The position numbers were made by a program, and so were the translations under genes. Source: Parvibaculum sp. (GTDB taxonomy: Bacteria; Pseudomonadota; Alphaproteobacteria; Parvibaculales; Parvibaculaceae). From it: a stretch of 38,864 nt of DNA. Below the pieces are notes generated by a model, which was given only the letters and a program-made list of their open reading frames with translations, ran no database searches and was not told the origin of the DNA. Below, piece after piece: positions 25,062-32,865 of the stretch (position 1 is the first letter of the stretch; the number at the start of each line of letters is the position of its first letter). The stretch lies in NCBI GenBank assembly GCA_030649335.1, contig JAUSLL010000118.1, positions 1 through 38,864 on the forward strand, written 5' to 3'.

Positions 25062-25529
25062 ATGTCTCGCCCTATGACGAAAGAGCCTTTCTGGAAGCGC
25101 AAGACGCTCGCCGAGATGAGCCGCAAGGAGTGGGAATCACTCTGCGACGGCTGTGCGAAATGTTGCCTTGTGAAACTGGAAGACGTGGACACCGACGAGA
25201 TCGAGTTCACCAATGTCGCCTGCCGCTTGCTCGATTGCACGAGCTGCCAATGCAGCGACTACAAGAACCGGCAAAAGCATGTGCCCGATTGCGTGAAGCT
25301 GACGCCAGACCTGATCGACGATCTGCACTGGATGCCACCCTCCTGCGCCTATCGGCTTTTGTCGGAAGGCAAGGACCTGCCGGACTGGCATCCGCTGGTG
25401 TCGGGCGAAACCGAAAGCGTGGTGCGCGCGGGCATGTCGGTGCGCGACCGCGTGGTGTCGGAGAATGACATCGATATGGATGACATTTGCGATTATATCG
25501 TGCCCTGGCCGAAGCTGATTGCGGACTAA
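25062..25529 (+). CDS. YcgN-family cysteine-cluster protein (UPF0260)
   Basis: A 155-aa protein that matches UPF0260/YcgN over its full length. PFWKRKTLAEMSRKEWESLC opens the family domain, and eight or more cysteines follow in order: LCDGCAKCCL, ACRLLDCTSCQC, PDC and PSCAYR. These likely bind zinc or an iron-sulfur cluster; function is not established. ATG 25062 is my choice; ATG 25047 and ATG 25074 are alternatives and none has a strong ribosome-binding site. It directly precedes the GTA cluster on the same strand. Confidence 0.88.
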   Translation: MSRPMTKEPFWKRKTLAEMSRKEWESLCDGCAKCCLVKLEDVDTDEIEFTNVACRLLDCTSCQCSDYKNRQKHVPDCVKLTPDLIDDLHWMPPSCAYRLLSEGKDLPDWHPLVSGETESVVRAGMSVRDRVVSENDIDMDDICDYIVPWPKLIAD

Positions 25530-25546
25530 GATTATGCGCTCCGCAC

Positions 25547-25610
25547 TTTGCACAAAAATGCAAATCGCACGATATCCCCAGTTGGCAGCGTGACGCTCTG
25601 ATCCTACTTT
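25547..25610 (+). promoter_or_regulatory. Possible GTA control region
   Basis: The 180-bp gap before the first GTA gene holds a perfect inverted repeat TTTGCA-N6-TGCAAA (25547-25564) and, just downstream, TTGGCA (25582-25587) with TACTTT (25605-25610) at 17 bp spacing. The repeat may be an operator and the pair a weak promoter. No match to a known GTA activator site is claimed. Confidence 0.35.
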
Positions 25611-25709
25611 CAGTTTATCTCCAGAATTGTACGCGGAACCAAAAAACATCCGCATACAGATATATACCCGCTTCACAAGCGCAACGCTGCATCCCACCTT
25701 CAAGTGCAT

Positions 25710-26255
25710 ATGAAGAAATCCGTCAAGCCACCAGCAGCGGACGCTGAGCCCGACTGGGCGGCGATACGCAAACGCTATGAATGTCTGAGCGTGCCGATCA
25801 CCAAGGTGGCCGAAGGCACGGGCATGACATGGCAGCGGATCGCCATGCACGCCAAGCGCGCCGGATGGGAGATGCGCAAGCCGCGCAACGCCGTACAGAA
25901 AGAGGCGGCGATTGAGAGCGCCAACATCGCGCCGCTGCGGCTCTCGACGCGGCTGAAGCGGCTGATCGCCCGCGAGATTGAAGCGATTGAAAGTGAAGAC
26001 ACGGCAGAGCGCCCTGCCGCCGACCGCGAACGCGACGCGCGACGGCTGGCCTCGCTGGTGCGCTCGCTCGACAAGCTGAACGATCTGAAAGCAAACAAGG
26101 CCAAACGGGATGACAAAGCCGATGGCGAAAGTGAAGGCAGCGGTGCAGACCATCGCGCCGAGCTGGAGCGCCGCTTCGCTCGCCTTGTTGCCGCCGGAGG
26201 TGCGGAACGACTATCTGACGAGCCTGAACGAAGCGGAGACGAATTGGCTGATTGA
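25710..26255 (+). CDS. GTA terminase small subunit-like protein (gp1)
   Basis: A 181-aa protein with an N-terminal helix-turn-helix-like region (about 15-57: PDWAAIRKRYECLSVPI then KVAEGTGMTWQRIAMHAKRA), as in small terminase subunits that recognise DNA ends. A charged helical middle follows (about 85-125: LKRLIAREIEAIES). The tail is low-complexity and charged. Position as first gene before the large terminase supports gp1. It overlaps the next gene by 146 bp in another frame. ATG 25710 is preferred to GTG 25704; no strong ribosome-binding site. Confidence 0.65.
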   Translation: MKKSVKPPAADAEPDWAAIRKRYECLSVPITKVAEGTGMTWQRIAMHAKRAGWEMRKPRNAVQKEAAIESANIAPLRLSTRLKRLIAREIEAIESEDTAERPAADRERDARRLASLVRSLDKLNDLKANKAKRDDKADGESEGSGADHRAELERRFARLVAAGGAERLSDEPERSGDELAD

Positions 26256-27450
26256 CCATTGGCCTTTCTGGGCGCGACCCGATCAGCTGGCGCCTGAAGG
26301 CCCGTGGACAACATGGTTGGTGCTGGGCGGGCGCGGCGCGGGAAAGACGCGCGCGGGCGCGGAATGGATACGCGGGCTGGTGGACGAAGGGCGCGCGGGC
26401 CGCATCGCGTTGGTTGGTGAAACGCTGGGCGATGTGCGCGAAGTGATGATCGAAGGACCGTCCGGCCTTTGCGCTTTGGCGCGGGACAACCGGCCGCGCT
26501 ATGAGGCATCGCGCAAAAGATTGCTCTGGCCCAATGGCGCGGTGGCGCAGGGGTTTTCGGCAGGCGAACCCGAAAGCCTGCGCGGCCCGCAATTTGATGC
26601 CGCATGGGCCGACGAAGTGGCGAAATGGCGCTACGCCGAAAGCGCCTGGGACATGCTGCAATTTGGTTTGCGCCTTGGCGACAACCCGCGCCAAGTGGTG
26701 ACGACAACGCCGCGCCCCGTGCCGATTGTGAAACGCCTGCTGGGCGACCCGACAACCGTGACGACGCGTGCGAGCACCTATGCCAACCGCGCGCATCTGG
26801 CGGATGCTTTCTTTCGCTCCGTCATCACGCGCTATGAAGGCACGCGGCTGGGGCGGCAGGAACTGGACGCGGAACTGATCGAGGACAACCCCGATGCGCT
26901 GTGGTCGCGCGCAACGATTGACGCAACGCGCGTGCGCACCGCACCGGAGCTTGTGCGCATTGTCGTGGCGGTGGACCCGCCCGCAACGAGCGGACCCAAC
27001 GCGGATGAATGCGGCATCGTGGTCGCGGGCATCGACGCAGGCGGTCGCGGCTACGTGCTCGACGACCGCTCGATGGGTGGCCTGACGCCGCTCACTTGGG
27101 CGAGCCGCGCGGCTAAAGCCTATCGCGACTATAACGCCGACCGCATTGTCGCCGAAAGCAATCAGGGCGGCGAAATGGTGTCCACAATTATGCGCCAGGT
27201 GATGCCGAACGCGGCGCTGAAACTGGTGCGGGCAACACGCGGCAAATGGCTGCGCGCCGAGCCCGTGGCGGCTTTATATGAGCGCGGGCAAGTGTCCCAT
27301 GTCGGTGCGCTGGCGCGATTGGAAGACCAGATGTGTGACTTCGTGCCCGGCGCCGCGAAAAGCCCGGACCGGCTTGATGCGCTTGTCTGGGCGCTGACGG
27401 ATTTGATGTTGGGGAAAGAGGCAGGCGCGCCGAAGTTGCGACGGTTGTGA
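26110..27450 (+). CDS. GTA large terminase, DNA-packaging ATPase/nuclease (gp2)
   Basis: This 446-aa protein is the motor that packages host DNA into GTA heads and cuts it. The ATPase half has Walker A GGRGAGKT (73-80) and Walker B-like FDAAWADE. The nuclease half shows the acidic clusters VVAVDPPAT, IVAESNQGG and SPDRLDALVWAL, as in the RNase H-like terminase nuclease. The opening with ARPDQLAPEG-WTTWLVLGG is typical of GTA/HK97-like TerL. ATG 26110 is within the preceding gene; ATG 26122 is possible. Confidence 0.93.
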   Translation: MTKPMAKVKAAVQTIAPSWSAASLALLPPEVRNDYLTSLNEAETNWLIDHWPFWARPDQLAPEGPWTTWLVLGGRGAGKTRAGAEWIRGLVDEGRAGRIALVGETLGDVREVMIEGPSGLCALARDNRPRYEASRKRLLWPNGAVAQGFSAGEPESLRGPQFDAAWADEVAKWRYAESAWDMLQFGLRLGDNPRQVVTTTPRPVPIVKRLLGDPTTVTTRASTYANRAHLADAFFRSVITRYEGTRLGRQELDAELIEDNPDALWSRATIDATRVRTAPELVRIVVAVDPPATSGPNADECGIVVAGIDAGGRGYVLDDRSMGGLTPLTWASRAAKAYRDYNADRIVAESNQGGEMVSTIMRQVMPNAALKLVRATRGKWLRAEPVAALYERGQVSHVGALARLEDQMCDFVPGAAKSPDRLDALVWALTDLMLGKEAGAPKLRRL

Positions 27451-27452
27451 GA

Positions 27453-27549
27453 AAAGACCCTCACCCAACCCTCTCCCAGAGGGAGAGGGCTATTCATAAA
27501 TGATCTCTTCCCCCTCTCCCGTTGGGAGAGGGTCGGGGTGAGGGTCTTT
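27453..27549. repeat. Palindromic repeat doublet between terminase and portal
   Basis: AAAGACCC at one end and GGGTCTTT at the other enclose two hairpins, CCCTCTCCC-AGA-GGGAGAGGG and CCCTCTCCC-GTT-GGGAGAGGG, plus CCTCACCC/GGGTGAGG arms. This is the architecture of a REP doublet (REPIN-like). Similar CCCTCACCC-type palindromes are common in intergenic DNA of proteobacteria. It fills the whole space between two genes of the head operon. Confidence 0.8.
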
Positions 27550-27565
27550 GTTTAAGGAAATGAAT

Positions 27566-28768
27566 ATGTCAATTAACAATGCGTCGGTAGCTTGGAAGCG
27601 CCTTCTGGGCTTTCGTTCTCCCTCCGCGTCTCAACAAAAAATGAGCCGCACCGGCGCGCTCATCGCGCTGCATAGCCAAGGCCGCGCGCAATGGACGCCG
27701 CGCGATTATGCGCAGCTGGCGCGCGAAAGCTTCGAGCGCAATGCGGTCGCTTATCGCTGCGTGCGCATGATTGCTGAGGCCGCCGCAAGCCTGCCGTGGC
27801 TTCTTTACGATGGCACACGCGAACTCACCGAACATCCGCTACTCGCCCTGCTGGAACAACCCAACCCGCATGAAAGCGGCGCGGACCTGTTTGAAGCCTG
27901 GTACGGCTATCTCGAAGTCGCGGGCAATGCCTATCTGGAAGTCGTGGAACTCGACGGGCAACCGCGCGAGCTATATGCACTGCGTCCCGACCGTATGAAA
28001 GTCGTGCCGGGCCGCGCGGGCTGGCCAGAGGCCTATGAATATGCGGTCGATGGGCGCGTGACGAGCTTCCGCTATGATCCGGCACGCGGCGAACGCCCGA
28101 TTATGCATCTGAAAATGTTTCACCCGACGGACGATCACTACGGCATGAGCCCGCTGGAGGCCGCCGCCTTTGCGGTCGACATCCACAATGCGGCGGGCGC
28201 TTGGAACAAGTCGCTCTTGGACAATGCCGCGCGGCCTTCCGGCGCGCTGGTCTATAAGGGCGCGGACGGCAATGCCAATCTGACCGAGGATCAGTTTCAA
28301 CGATTGAAGGCGGAACTGGCCGACAACTATCAAGGCGCGGCCAACGCGGGCCGACCGCTGCTGCTGGAAGGCGGGCTCGACTGGACCGCGATGGGCCTGA
28401 CGCCGAAAGACATGGATTTCATCGAAGCCAAACGCGCCGCCGCCCGCGACATCGCACTCGCCTTCGGCGTACCACCCATGCTGCTCGGCATTCCCGGCGA
28501 TAACACGTTCGCCAATTACGCCGAAGCAAATCGCAACTTCTGGCGACAGACGGTGCTGCCGCTGGCGAGCCGCACGGCGAGGGGCCTGACGCGTTGGCTT
28601 GGAGATCGCTATGGCGAAGACCATCTGCGGCTAGGGTTTGACCTCGACGGCGTGGACGCGCTGGCGGCGGAACGCGAGGCACTGTGGGCAAGGGTCGGAC
28701 GTGCGGATTTTCTCACAGACGATGAGAAGCGGGCAGCGGTGGGGTATGGCAATCACTCGAATGCCTAA
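27566..28768 (+). CDS. GTA phage portal protein, HK97 family (gp3)
   Basis: The 400-aa portal forms the dodecameric ring at the capsid vertex through which DNA enters and the tail joins. Family marks are NAVAYRCVRMIAEAAASLPW near residue 60, LLEQPNPHESG, GNAYLEV, ALRPDRMKVVPG, HPTDDHYGMSPLEAA and FGVPPMLLGIPGDNTFANY. Length is normal. ATG 27566 lies 7 nt after AAGGA; ATG 27560 is too close. The gene is complete, with no frameshift. Confidence 0.92.
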   Translation: MSINNASVAWKRLLGFRSPSASQQKMSRTGALIALHSQGRAQWTPRDYAQLARESFERNAVAYRCVRMIAEAAASLPWLLYDGTRELTEHPLLALLEQPNPHESGADLFEAWYGYLEVAGNAYLEVVELDGQPRELYALRPDRMKVVPGRAGWPEAYEYAVDGRVTSFRYDPARGERPIMHLKMFHPTDDHYGMSPLEAAAFAVDIHNAAGAWNKSLLDNAARPSGALVYKGADGNANLTEDQFQRLKAELADNYQGAANAGRPLLLEGGLDWTAMGLTPKDMDFIEAKRAAARDIALAFGVPPMLLGIPGDNTFANYAEANRNFWRQTVLPLASRTARGLTRWLGDRYGEDHLRLGFDLDGVDALAAEREALWARVGRADFLTDDEKRAAVGYGNHSNA

Positions 28769-28918
28769 CCTCCCCCTTGAGGGGAGGTCAAAAATTCCAC
28801 TTAGAATTTTTGGGTGGGGGTTCCGAAATCTCGTCAGACTCAGCGGGTGAATGGCGCACTGTCCCCCCACCCAAAAAATCTAAAGAAGATTTTTTGACCT
28901 CCCCACGAGAGGGAGGTG
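28769..28918. repeat. Large palindromic repeat doublet after portal
   Basis: The stretch is built of two units that are reverse complements of each other around a 40-bp centre. Left: CCTCCCC-N5-GGGGAGG, then CAAAAATT-N8-AATTTTTG and GGTGGGGG. Right: CCCCCACCC, AAAAAATCT-AAAGA-AGATTTTTT and GACCTCCCC-N6-GGGAGG. It looks like a REP doublet. A 15-base piece of the right unit recurs at 30793-30807. Confidence 0.8.
28887..28901 (+). repeat. Direct repeat copy A flanking the cassette
   Basis: AGATTTTTTGACCTC, identical to 30793-30807. The two copies, in the same orientation, flank the small membrane protein gene and the foreign-looking cassette. This copy is part of the right unit of the palindromic repeat doublet. 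Confidence 0.7.
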
Positions 28919-28936
28919 AAGTGAAGAGGCACCTAC

Positions 28937-29194
28937 ATGAAACTCGGTGAACAATCCGGCTGGCGTATCGACCGGCATGTGCCCGTCGCCCTTGTGCTGA
29001 CCATCATCCTGCAAACCGGCGCGGCGTTGATGTGGTCCGGCGCGGCGGCTGAAAGGCTCTCGGCGCTGGAGTTGCGTTCGGCGCGGACCGATGAAGTGGT
29101 CGAGCGCACAGCGCGGCTGGAAGAACAGACGAAGGCTATGCGAGCGTCATTGACGCGGATTGAGGAGAAACTTGATCGCGCGATTGCGCGGTAG
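28937..29194 (+). CDS. Small membrane protein with coiled coil (gp3.5 position)
   Basis: An 85-aa protein with one membrane segment (about 16-34: VALVLTIILQTGAALMWSG) and a charged coiled coil after it (RTARLEEQTKAMRASLTRIE to the end). Small proteins of this kind occur between portal and protease in GTA clusters; function is not known. AAGAGG lies 7 nt before ATG 28937. Its TAG is in the same frame as the signal peptidase fragment that follows, so the fragment reads on directly after the stop. Confidence 0.7.
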   Translation: MKLGEQSGWRIDRHVPVALVLTIILQTGAALMWSGAAAERLSALELRSARTDEVVERTARLEEQTKAMRASLTRIEEKLDRAIAR

Positions 29195-29518
29195 ACGAAT
29201 GAAATCCAGTACCGGTATGATCGGGAAGAACGCCGGAGTGAATTGCCGGACGCGGAACTGGGCTGGTTTGTTGAAACTTTGCCAAATGGTCATGTGCATG
29301 CCGTGGTTGATACAGTGAAAGACGGCCCTATGGACAATACGGCGGAATTTACGGTGCCACCCAATCACTATTTTGTTTTGGGAGACAATCGCGATAACGC
29401 GATCGATAGTCGTTCTAGCGCCGTTGGTTATGTCCCGCAGGATAAGATTGTTGGGCGCGCCGTTTACTTTTACTGGAACGGTGCTGATGGATGGTTTGAT
29501 TTCAGGCTGGTGGATTGA
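29195..29518 (+). pseudogene. Signal peptidase I C-terminal fragment
   Basis: The frame reads on from the TAG of the preceding gene and encodes 107 residues of the C-terminal half of type I signal peptidase. Box E is perfectly recognisable as [12 protein letters not shown] (starting near 29385), followed by [16 protein letters not shown]. The N-terminal membrane anchor and the parts with the catalytic Ser and Lys are missing, and there is no ATG with a ribosome-binding site (TTG 29243 is in frame). It is therefore a remnant, unless it is expressed by readthrough. A lepB piece has no known place in a GTA cluster. Confidence 0.75.
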
Positions 29519-29522
29519 GAAA

Positions 29523-29951
29523 ATGCGTGCAGCTTGGCTTTCTGCAATTGGCTTAGCGGCTCTGCTTTTTGCGGTGAACGCCGCTGACGCGTGTGCCTGC
29601 ATTCATGAGCCGGGCTTGGCATGCGCAAGCGTGAGCGCAAATGACAAAGACCCTGCAGTTCGGCGCAAGTTTGAGGTGATGTTTCGTGACGGGTATGTCA
29701 TGGCAACGACATGTAGCGATAAGTACGGTCCTTCGCGTTATTTGTTCACGACAAAAATAGGCAAGGGCGCAGATGGCATTTGTCGTTATCGACAGGAAGA
29801 ATATTCTTTGATTGCTAGCGACGGAAAATATTTATGGTACGAGTGGCTGGAGAATGGAACGACTGCTTCGCGGGTGACAGGAAGTTTCTCGGCACGACCA
29901 AATGGCGAGTGTCCGGAAGTTGGTGATCCGCTCTACAAAAGAGAATCCTAG
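29523..29951 (+). CDS. Secreted protein of unknown function, paralogue A
   Basis: A 142-aa protein with a cleavable signal peptide (MRAAWLSAIGLAALLFAVNA). The mature part has six or more cysteines (ACACIHEPGLACAS, TTCSDKYG, GICRYRQEE, GECPEVG), so disulfide bonds are likely. I recognise no family. FRDGY, the later CRY-Q-E and the ECP near the end are shared with the next gene, so the two are related. Codon use and base composition are AT-richer than in the GTA genes around. It begins 4 bp after the signal peptidase fragment stop. Confidence 0.65.
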   Translation: MRAAWLSAIGLAALLFAVNAADACACIHEPGLACASVSANDKDPAVRRKFEVMFRDGYVMATTCSDKYGPSRYLFTTKIGKGADGICRYRQEEYSLIASDGKYLWYEWLENGTTASRVTGSFSARPNGECPEVGDPLYKRES

Positions 29952-29954
29952 AAA

Positions 29955-30788
29955 ATGCCTGATGGTGAGGCCTTTCACGTAGCCGGCCAGACGTTTGTTC
30001 GCGCACTCTGGGCGACTGCATTTTTTGCGATTGTATTTCCAATTGTCGCAATGGCCGCGACGCTTGCGCCAGACAACTCGCCACCGGATTGCCATGTCTA
30101 TTATTCCGACAACAAGTACGTTGGTGTGCAGAAAGTGTTCGGACGGTTTTTCCGCGATGGATATGAGTTCGGAAAGATTTGCGGGGCTGTTAGAGGGGAA
30201 ACTTCTTATTTTGTCGGACATTTACCGGTAAAAAATTCGACAAGCGTTTGCCGTTACACACAGGTCGAGTTAATGCGCGACCATCGTGGCAGATGGATAA
30301 GAATCTATGATGAGTTGATGCAAGACAAGACTGGCAAATGGTTCAGATTTCATCAATGGCATGAGTATGATGATGAGTATGCCTGGTATGGAAAAACAGA
30401 ATGTCCGCCCGTCAATTTAGATAGGTACGCGGGCGCATATCTCAGAGCGGATGGAGTGTCGGACGAGTATGTCGGTGTGCTCTGGAAATTCTGGGACAGG
30501 CTAAAATCGAAAGGTTTGAATGCGCAAGAAACATTTTCGAAAGTGCCAATCGACTATTGGACGCGTGCATTTTTGGATGACGCAGCAGCTGGCTTAGCGG
30601 AAGGTAATTTCAAGCTCGAAGCGCTACATGCCAGTTATGATTGTGAGGGAGTCGTTGATTGGCGCAACGAGAAAAAAATCCGCGTGTACGGGATGTCAAT
30701 TGTCAACGAATGGGAAGGTTGGACTATTTGTGGGAAAATTGTCGATCAAACTTTTTCACCGAATGTAATCGGAGCGATACTGTACTAA
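29955..30788 (+). CDS. Secreted or membrane-anchored protein of unknown function, paralogue B
   Basis: A 277-aa protein with an N-terminal hydrophobic segment at about 17-35 (ALWATAFFAIVFPIVAMAA), a signal peptide or anchor. Residues about 60-145 repeat the pattern of paralogue A: RFFRDGYEFGKIC, SVCRYTQVELM and KTECPP. The C-terminal 130 residues (DRYAGAYLRADGVSDEYVGV on) are extra and unrecognised, with two further cysteines (YDCEG, WTICGK). It begins 3 bp after paralogue A. Hand counts of two 60-base lines gave 40% and 53% G+C, against 67% in a line of the protease gene, which points to separate origin. Confidence 0.68.
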   Translation: MPDGEAFHVAGQTFVRALWATAFFAIVFPIVAMAATLAPDNSPPDCHVYYSDNKYVGVQKVFGRFFRDGYEFGKICGAVRGETSYFVGHLPVKNSTSVCRYTQVELMRDHRGRWIRIYDELMQDKTGKWFRFHQWHEYDDEYAWYGKTECPPVNLDRYAGAYLRADGVSDEYVGVLWKFWDRLKSKGLNAQETFSKVPIDYWTRAFLDDAAAGLAEGNFKLEALHASYDCEGVVDWRNEKKIRVYGMSIVNEWEGWTICGKIVDQTFSPNVIGAILY

Positions 30789-30792
30789 CCTC

Positions 30793-30807
30793 AGATTTTT
30801 TGACCTC
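30793..30807 (+). repeat. Direct repeat copy B flanking the cassette
   Basis: AGATTTTTTGACCTC, identical in sequence and orientation to 28887-28901. It begins 4 bp after the stop of paralogue B. The remainder of the palindromic doublet is not present here. Confidence 0.7.
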
Positions 30808-30896
30808 GGAAGATAGAGTGGCCCCACGCATGTAACAAGTAAGACGGTCACCGGGATTAAATTCTGAGACGGCGCAGAGTTTGAATTGAATAAGTG

Positions 30897-30921
30897 AAGC
30901 ACCCCACGGGGTGCTTTTTTT
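30897..30921 (+). terminator. Intrinsic terminator abutting the prohead protease gene
   Basis: AAGCACCCC and GGGGTGCTT form a perfect 9-bp stem with a two-base loop, followed by seven T. It ends 12 nt before the GTG start of the protease gene and only 3 nt before its ribosome-binding site. It would stop transcripts coming from the terminase/portal side or from the cassette. Confidence 0.88.
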
Positions 30922-30933
30922 ATGGGAGGACGC

Positions 30934-31509
30934 GTGAGCGACGAGGTTGACGATATTGAGCGCAAGGCGATGCGGTTTGATTTCAAGAGTGTCGGCGGTG
31001 ACGGCACGTTTGAAGGATATGCGTCGCTGTTTGGCGCGGAGGATCTGGGGCGTGACATGGTCATGCCCGGCGCGTTCGCTCGCTCGTTGCGGCGGCGCGG
31101 GCATCGGGGCGTCAAGCTGCTCTATCAGCATGACCCCAATGAGCCCATCGGCATCTGGACTAAAATCAGTGAGGACGCGCGCGGGCTGTTTGTGCAGGGG
31201 CGCTTGCTCGGTGATGTCGCCCGTTCGCGCGAAGTGCTGAGCTTGATGCGCGCAGGTGCGATTGACGGACTGTCCATCGGCTATCACGTCGTGAAGGCGG
31301 AAGCCGACAAGAAAACTGGCCTGCGCCGCTTGTGGCAGGTGGATCTGTGGGAAATCTCGGTTGTGACTTTTCCCATGCTGCCCCAGGCGCGCATTAGCGC
31401 CGTCAAAAACAAAAAAGAGACGCGGATCAGCGCGGTTAAAAACCCGGCCAAATCGACGACCAGTGTGGCGCGGGCATTCCGCCTCGCCGCGCGCATTTTC
31501 AAACCCTGA
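30934..31509 (+). CDS. GTA prohead protease, HK97 family (gp4)
   Basis: A 191-aa serine protease that trims the capsid protein during head maturation. FEGYASLFGAEDLGRDMVMPGAF (27-49) is the family start; catalytic His66 lies in LLYQHDPNEPIG and Ser114 in AIDGLSIGY. GTG 30934 is preferred because GGGAGGA precedes it; ATG 30922 lies inside that region, right at the terminator's T-run. The C-terminal part repeats RISAVKN twice (about 150-165), a small internal duplication. Confidence 0.92.
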   Translation: MSDEVDDIERKAMRFDFKSVGGDGTFEGYASLFGAEDLGRDMVMPGAFARSLRRRGHRGVKLLYQHDPNEPIGIWTKISEDARGLFVQGRLLGDVARSREVLSLMRAGAIDGLSIGYHVVKAEADKKTGLRRLWQVDLWEISVVTFPMLPQARISAVKNKKETRISAVKNPAKSTTSVARAFRLAARIFKP

Positions 31510-31526
31510 AAACTAAAGGAGCACTT

Positions 31527-32852
31527 ATGAGTGCCATAGATAAAGGCGTCCCACGCATCGGGGCGTCGCTGAAGAACCATGCTCTTGAGACAAAGAGCGC
31601 ATCGGACAATCTCGAAACGAAAAGCGGTCCCGCCGCCCATGAGGTGCGCGACGCGCTGGACGAATTCCTCGGCGCGTTCGAGGACTTCAAAGACGCCAAC
31701 GACGAACGCCTCGGCCAAATCGAGCGCAAGCTGAGCGCCGATGTGGTGACGGACGAAAAGGTGGAGCGCATCAACCGCGCGCTCGACCGCCAGAAAAAGA
31801 CGGTGGACGAGCTGGCGCTTTCTTTCGCCCGCCCCGAAATCGGCGGCAGCGACACGCGGCAGCGGCTCGACCCCGCCAAGCGCGAACACAAGCGCGCCTT
31901 CGACACTTATGTGCGCAAAGGCGAAACCCACGAGTTGCGAAGCCTTGAGGCCAAGGCGCTGGCCGCACAGTCAGATCCCGACGGCGGCTATCTCGTGCCT
32001 GCCGAAACGGAACGCATGATCGACCGCGTGGTGTCGGAAGCCTCGCCCATCCGCGCCATTGCCGGCGTCCGCCAGATCGGCGCGGCAAGCTACAAGAAAC
32101 CCTTTGCCACATCGGGCTTTGCCAGCGGCTGGGTCGGCGAGACAGAGGGTCGCGTGCAGACGGACGGTGCGCAGCTGTCGGAAATTGAATTTCCGGCGAT
32201 GGAGCTTTATGCGATGCCCGCTGCCACATCGACGCTGCTCGACGACAGCGCCGTCAACATCGACCAGTGGCTCGCTGAAGAAGTGCAGACGGCTTTTGCC
32301 GAACAGGAAGGCGCGGCCTTTGTCACCGGCGACGGCATCCGCCGTCCGCGCGGGTTTCTGTCATACGACAAAGTGGCCGACGCCAGCTGGAGCCATGGCA
32401 AGCTCGGCTATATCGCCACCGGCAATGCAGGCGCTTTCCCCGCGTCGAACCCGTCCGACATTCTGATCGATCTCATCTATGCGGTGAAGGCGGGCTATCG
32501 CGCCAACGCCCGCTTTGTGATGAACCGTTCGACACAATCGGCGATCCGCAAGTTCAAGGACATTGACGGCAATTATCTCTGGCAGCCGGGCATCGCCGCC
32601 GGTGCGCCGCCGACGCTGCTCAACTACCCGATCACAGAGTCGGAAGACATGCCGTCGATGACGACGGATGCGACGGCGCTGGCCTTCGGGGATTTCAAAC
32701 GTGGCTATCTGATTGTCGATCGTCTCGGCGTGCGCGTGCTGCGCGATCCCTATAGTTCCAAACCCTATGTGCTGTTCTATACGACAAAGCGCGTGGGCGG
32801 CGGTGTGCAGAATTTCGAAGCGCTGAAGCTTCTGAAATTCGGAACGGCTTGA
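31527..32852 (+). CDS. GTA major capsid protein, HK97 family (gp5)
   Basis: The 441-aa capsid protein builds the GTA head. Residues about 30-125 are a charged helical scaffold (delta domain) that the protease should remove; the core begins near AQSDPDGGYLVPAE (about 145). Family marks include LYAMPAATSTLLDDSAVNID, GDGIRRPRGFLSY, NARFVMNRST, GNYLWQP and DPYSSKPYVLFY. AAAGGAG lies before ATG 31527. It follows the protease by 17 bp. Confidence 0.95.
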   Translation: MSAIDKGVPRIGASLKNHALETKSASDNLETKSGPAAHEVRDALDEFLGAFEDFKDANDERLGQIERKLSADVVTDEKVERINRALDRQKKTVDELALSFARPEIGGSDTRQRLDPAKREHKRAFDTYVRKGETHELRSLEAKALAAQSDPDGGYLVPAETERMIDRVVSEASPIRAIAGVRQIGAASYKKPFATSGFASGWVGETEGRVQTDGAQLSEIEFPAMELYAMPAATSTLLDDSAVNIDQWLAEEVQTAFAEQEGAAFVTGDGIRRPRGFLSYDKVADASWSHGKLGYIATGNAGAFPASNPSDILIDLIYAVKAGYRANARFVMNRSTQSAIRKFKDIDGNYLWQPGIAAGAPPTLLNYPITESEDMPSMTTDATALAFGDFKRGYLIVDRLGVRVLRDPYSSKPYVLFYTTKRVGGGVQNFEALKLLKFGTA

Positions 32853-32865
32853 GGAGGGCTGCCCC

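Noticed and set aside
25137-26796. Several long minus-strand frames opposite the YcgN gene and the terminase genes
   Set aside because: Arg/Ala/Pro-rich products without family motifs, opposite genes with clear motifs (Cys cluster, Walker A).
28769-28918. CRISPR array or insertion sequence
   Set aside because: The repeats are inverted, not regularly spaced direct repeats, and there is no transposase frame; a palindromic repeat doublet explains the structure.
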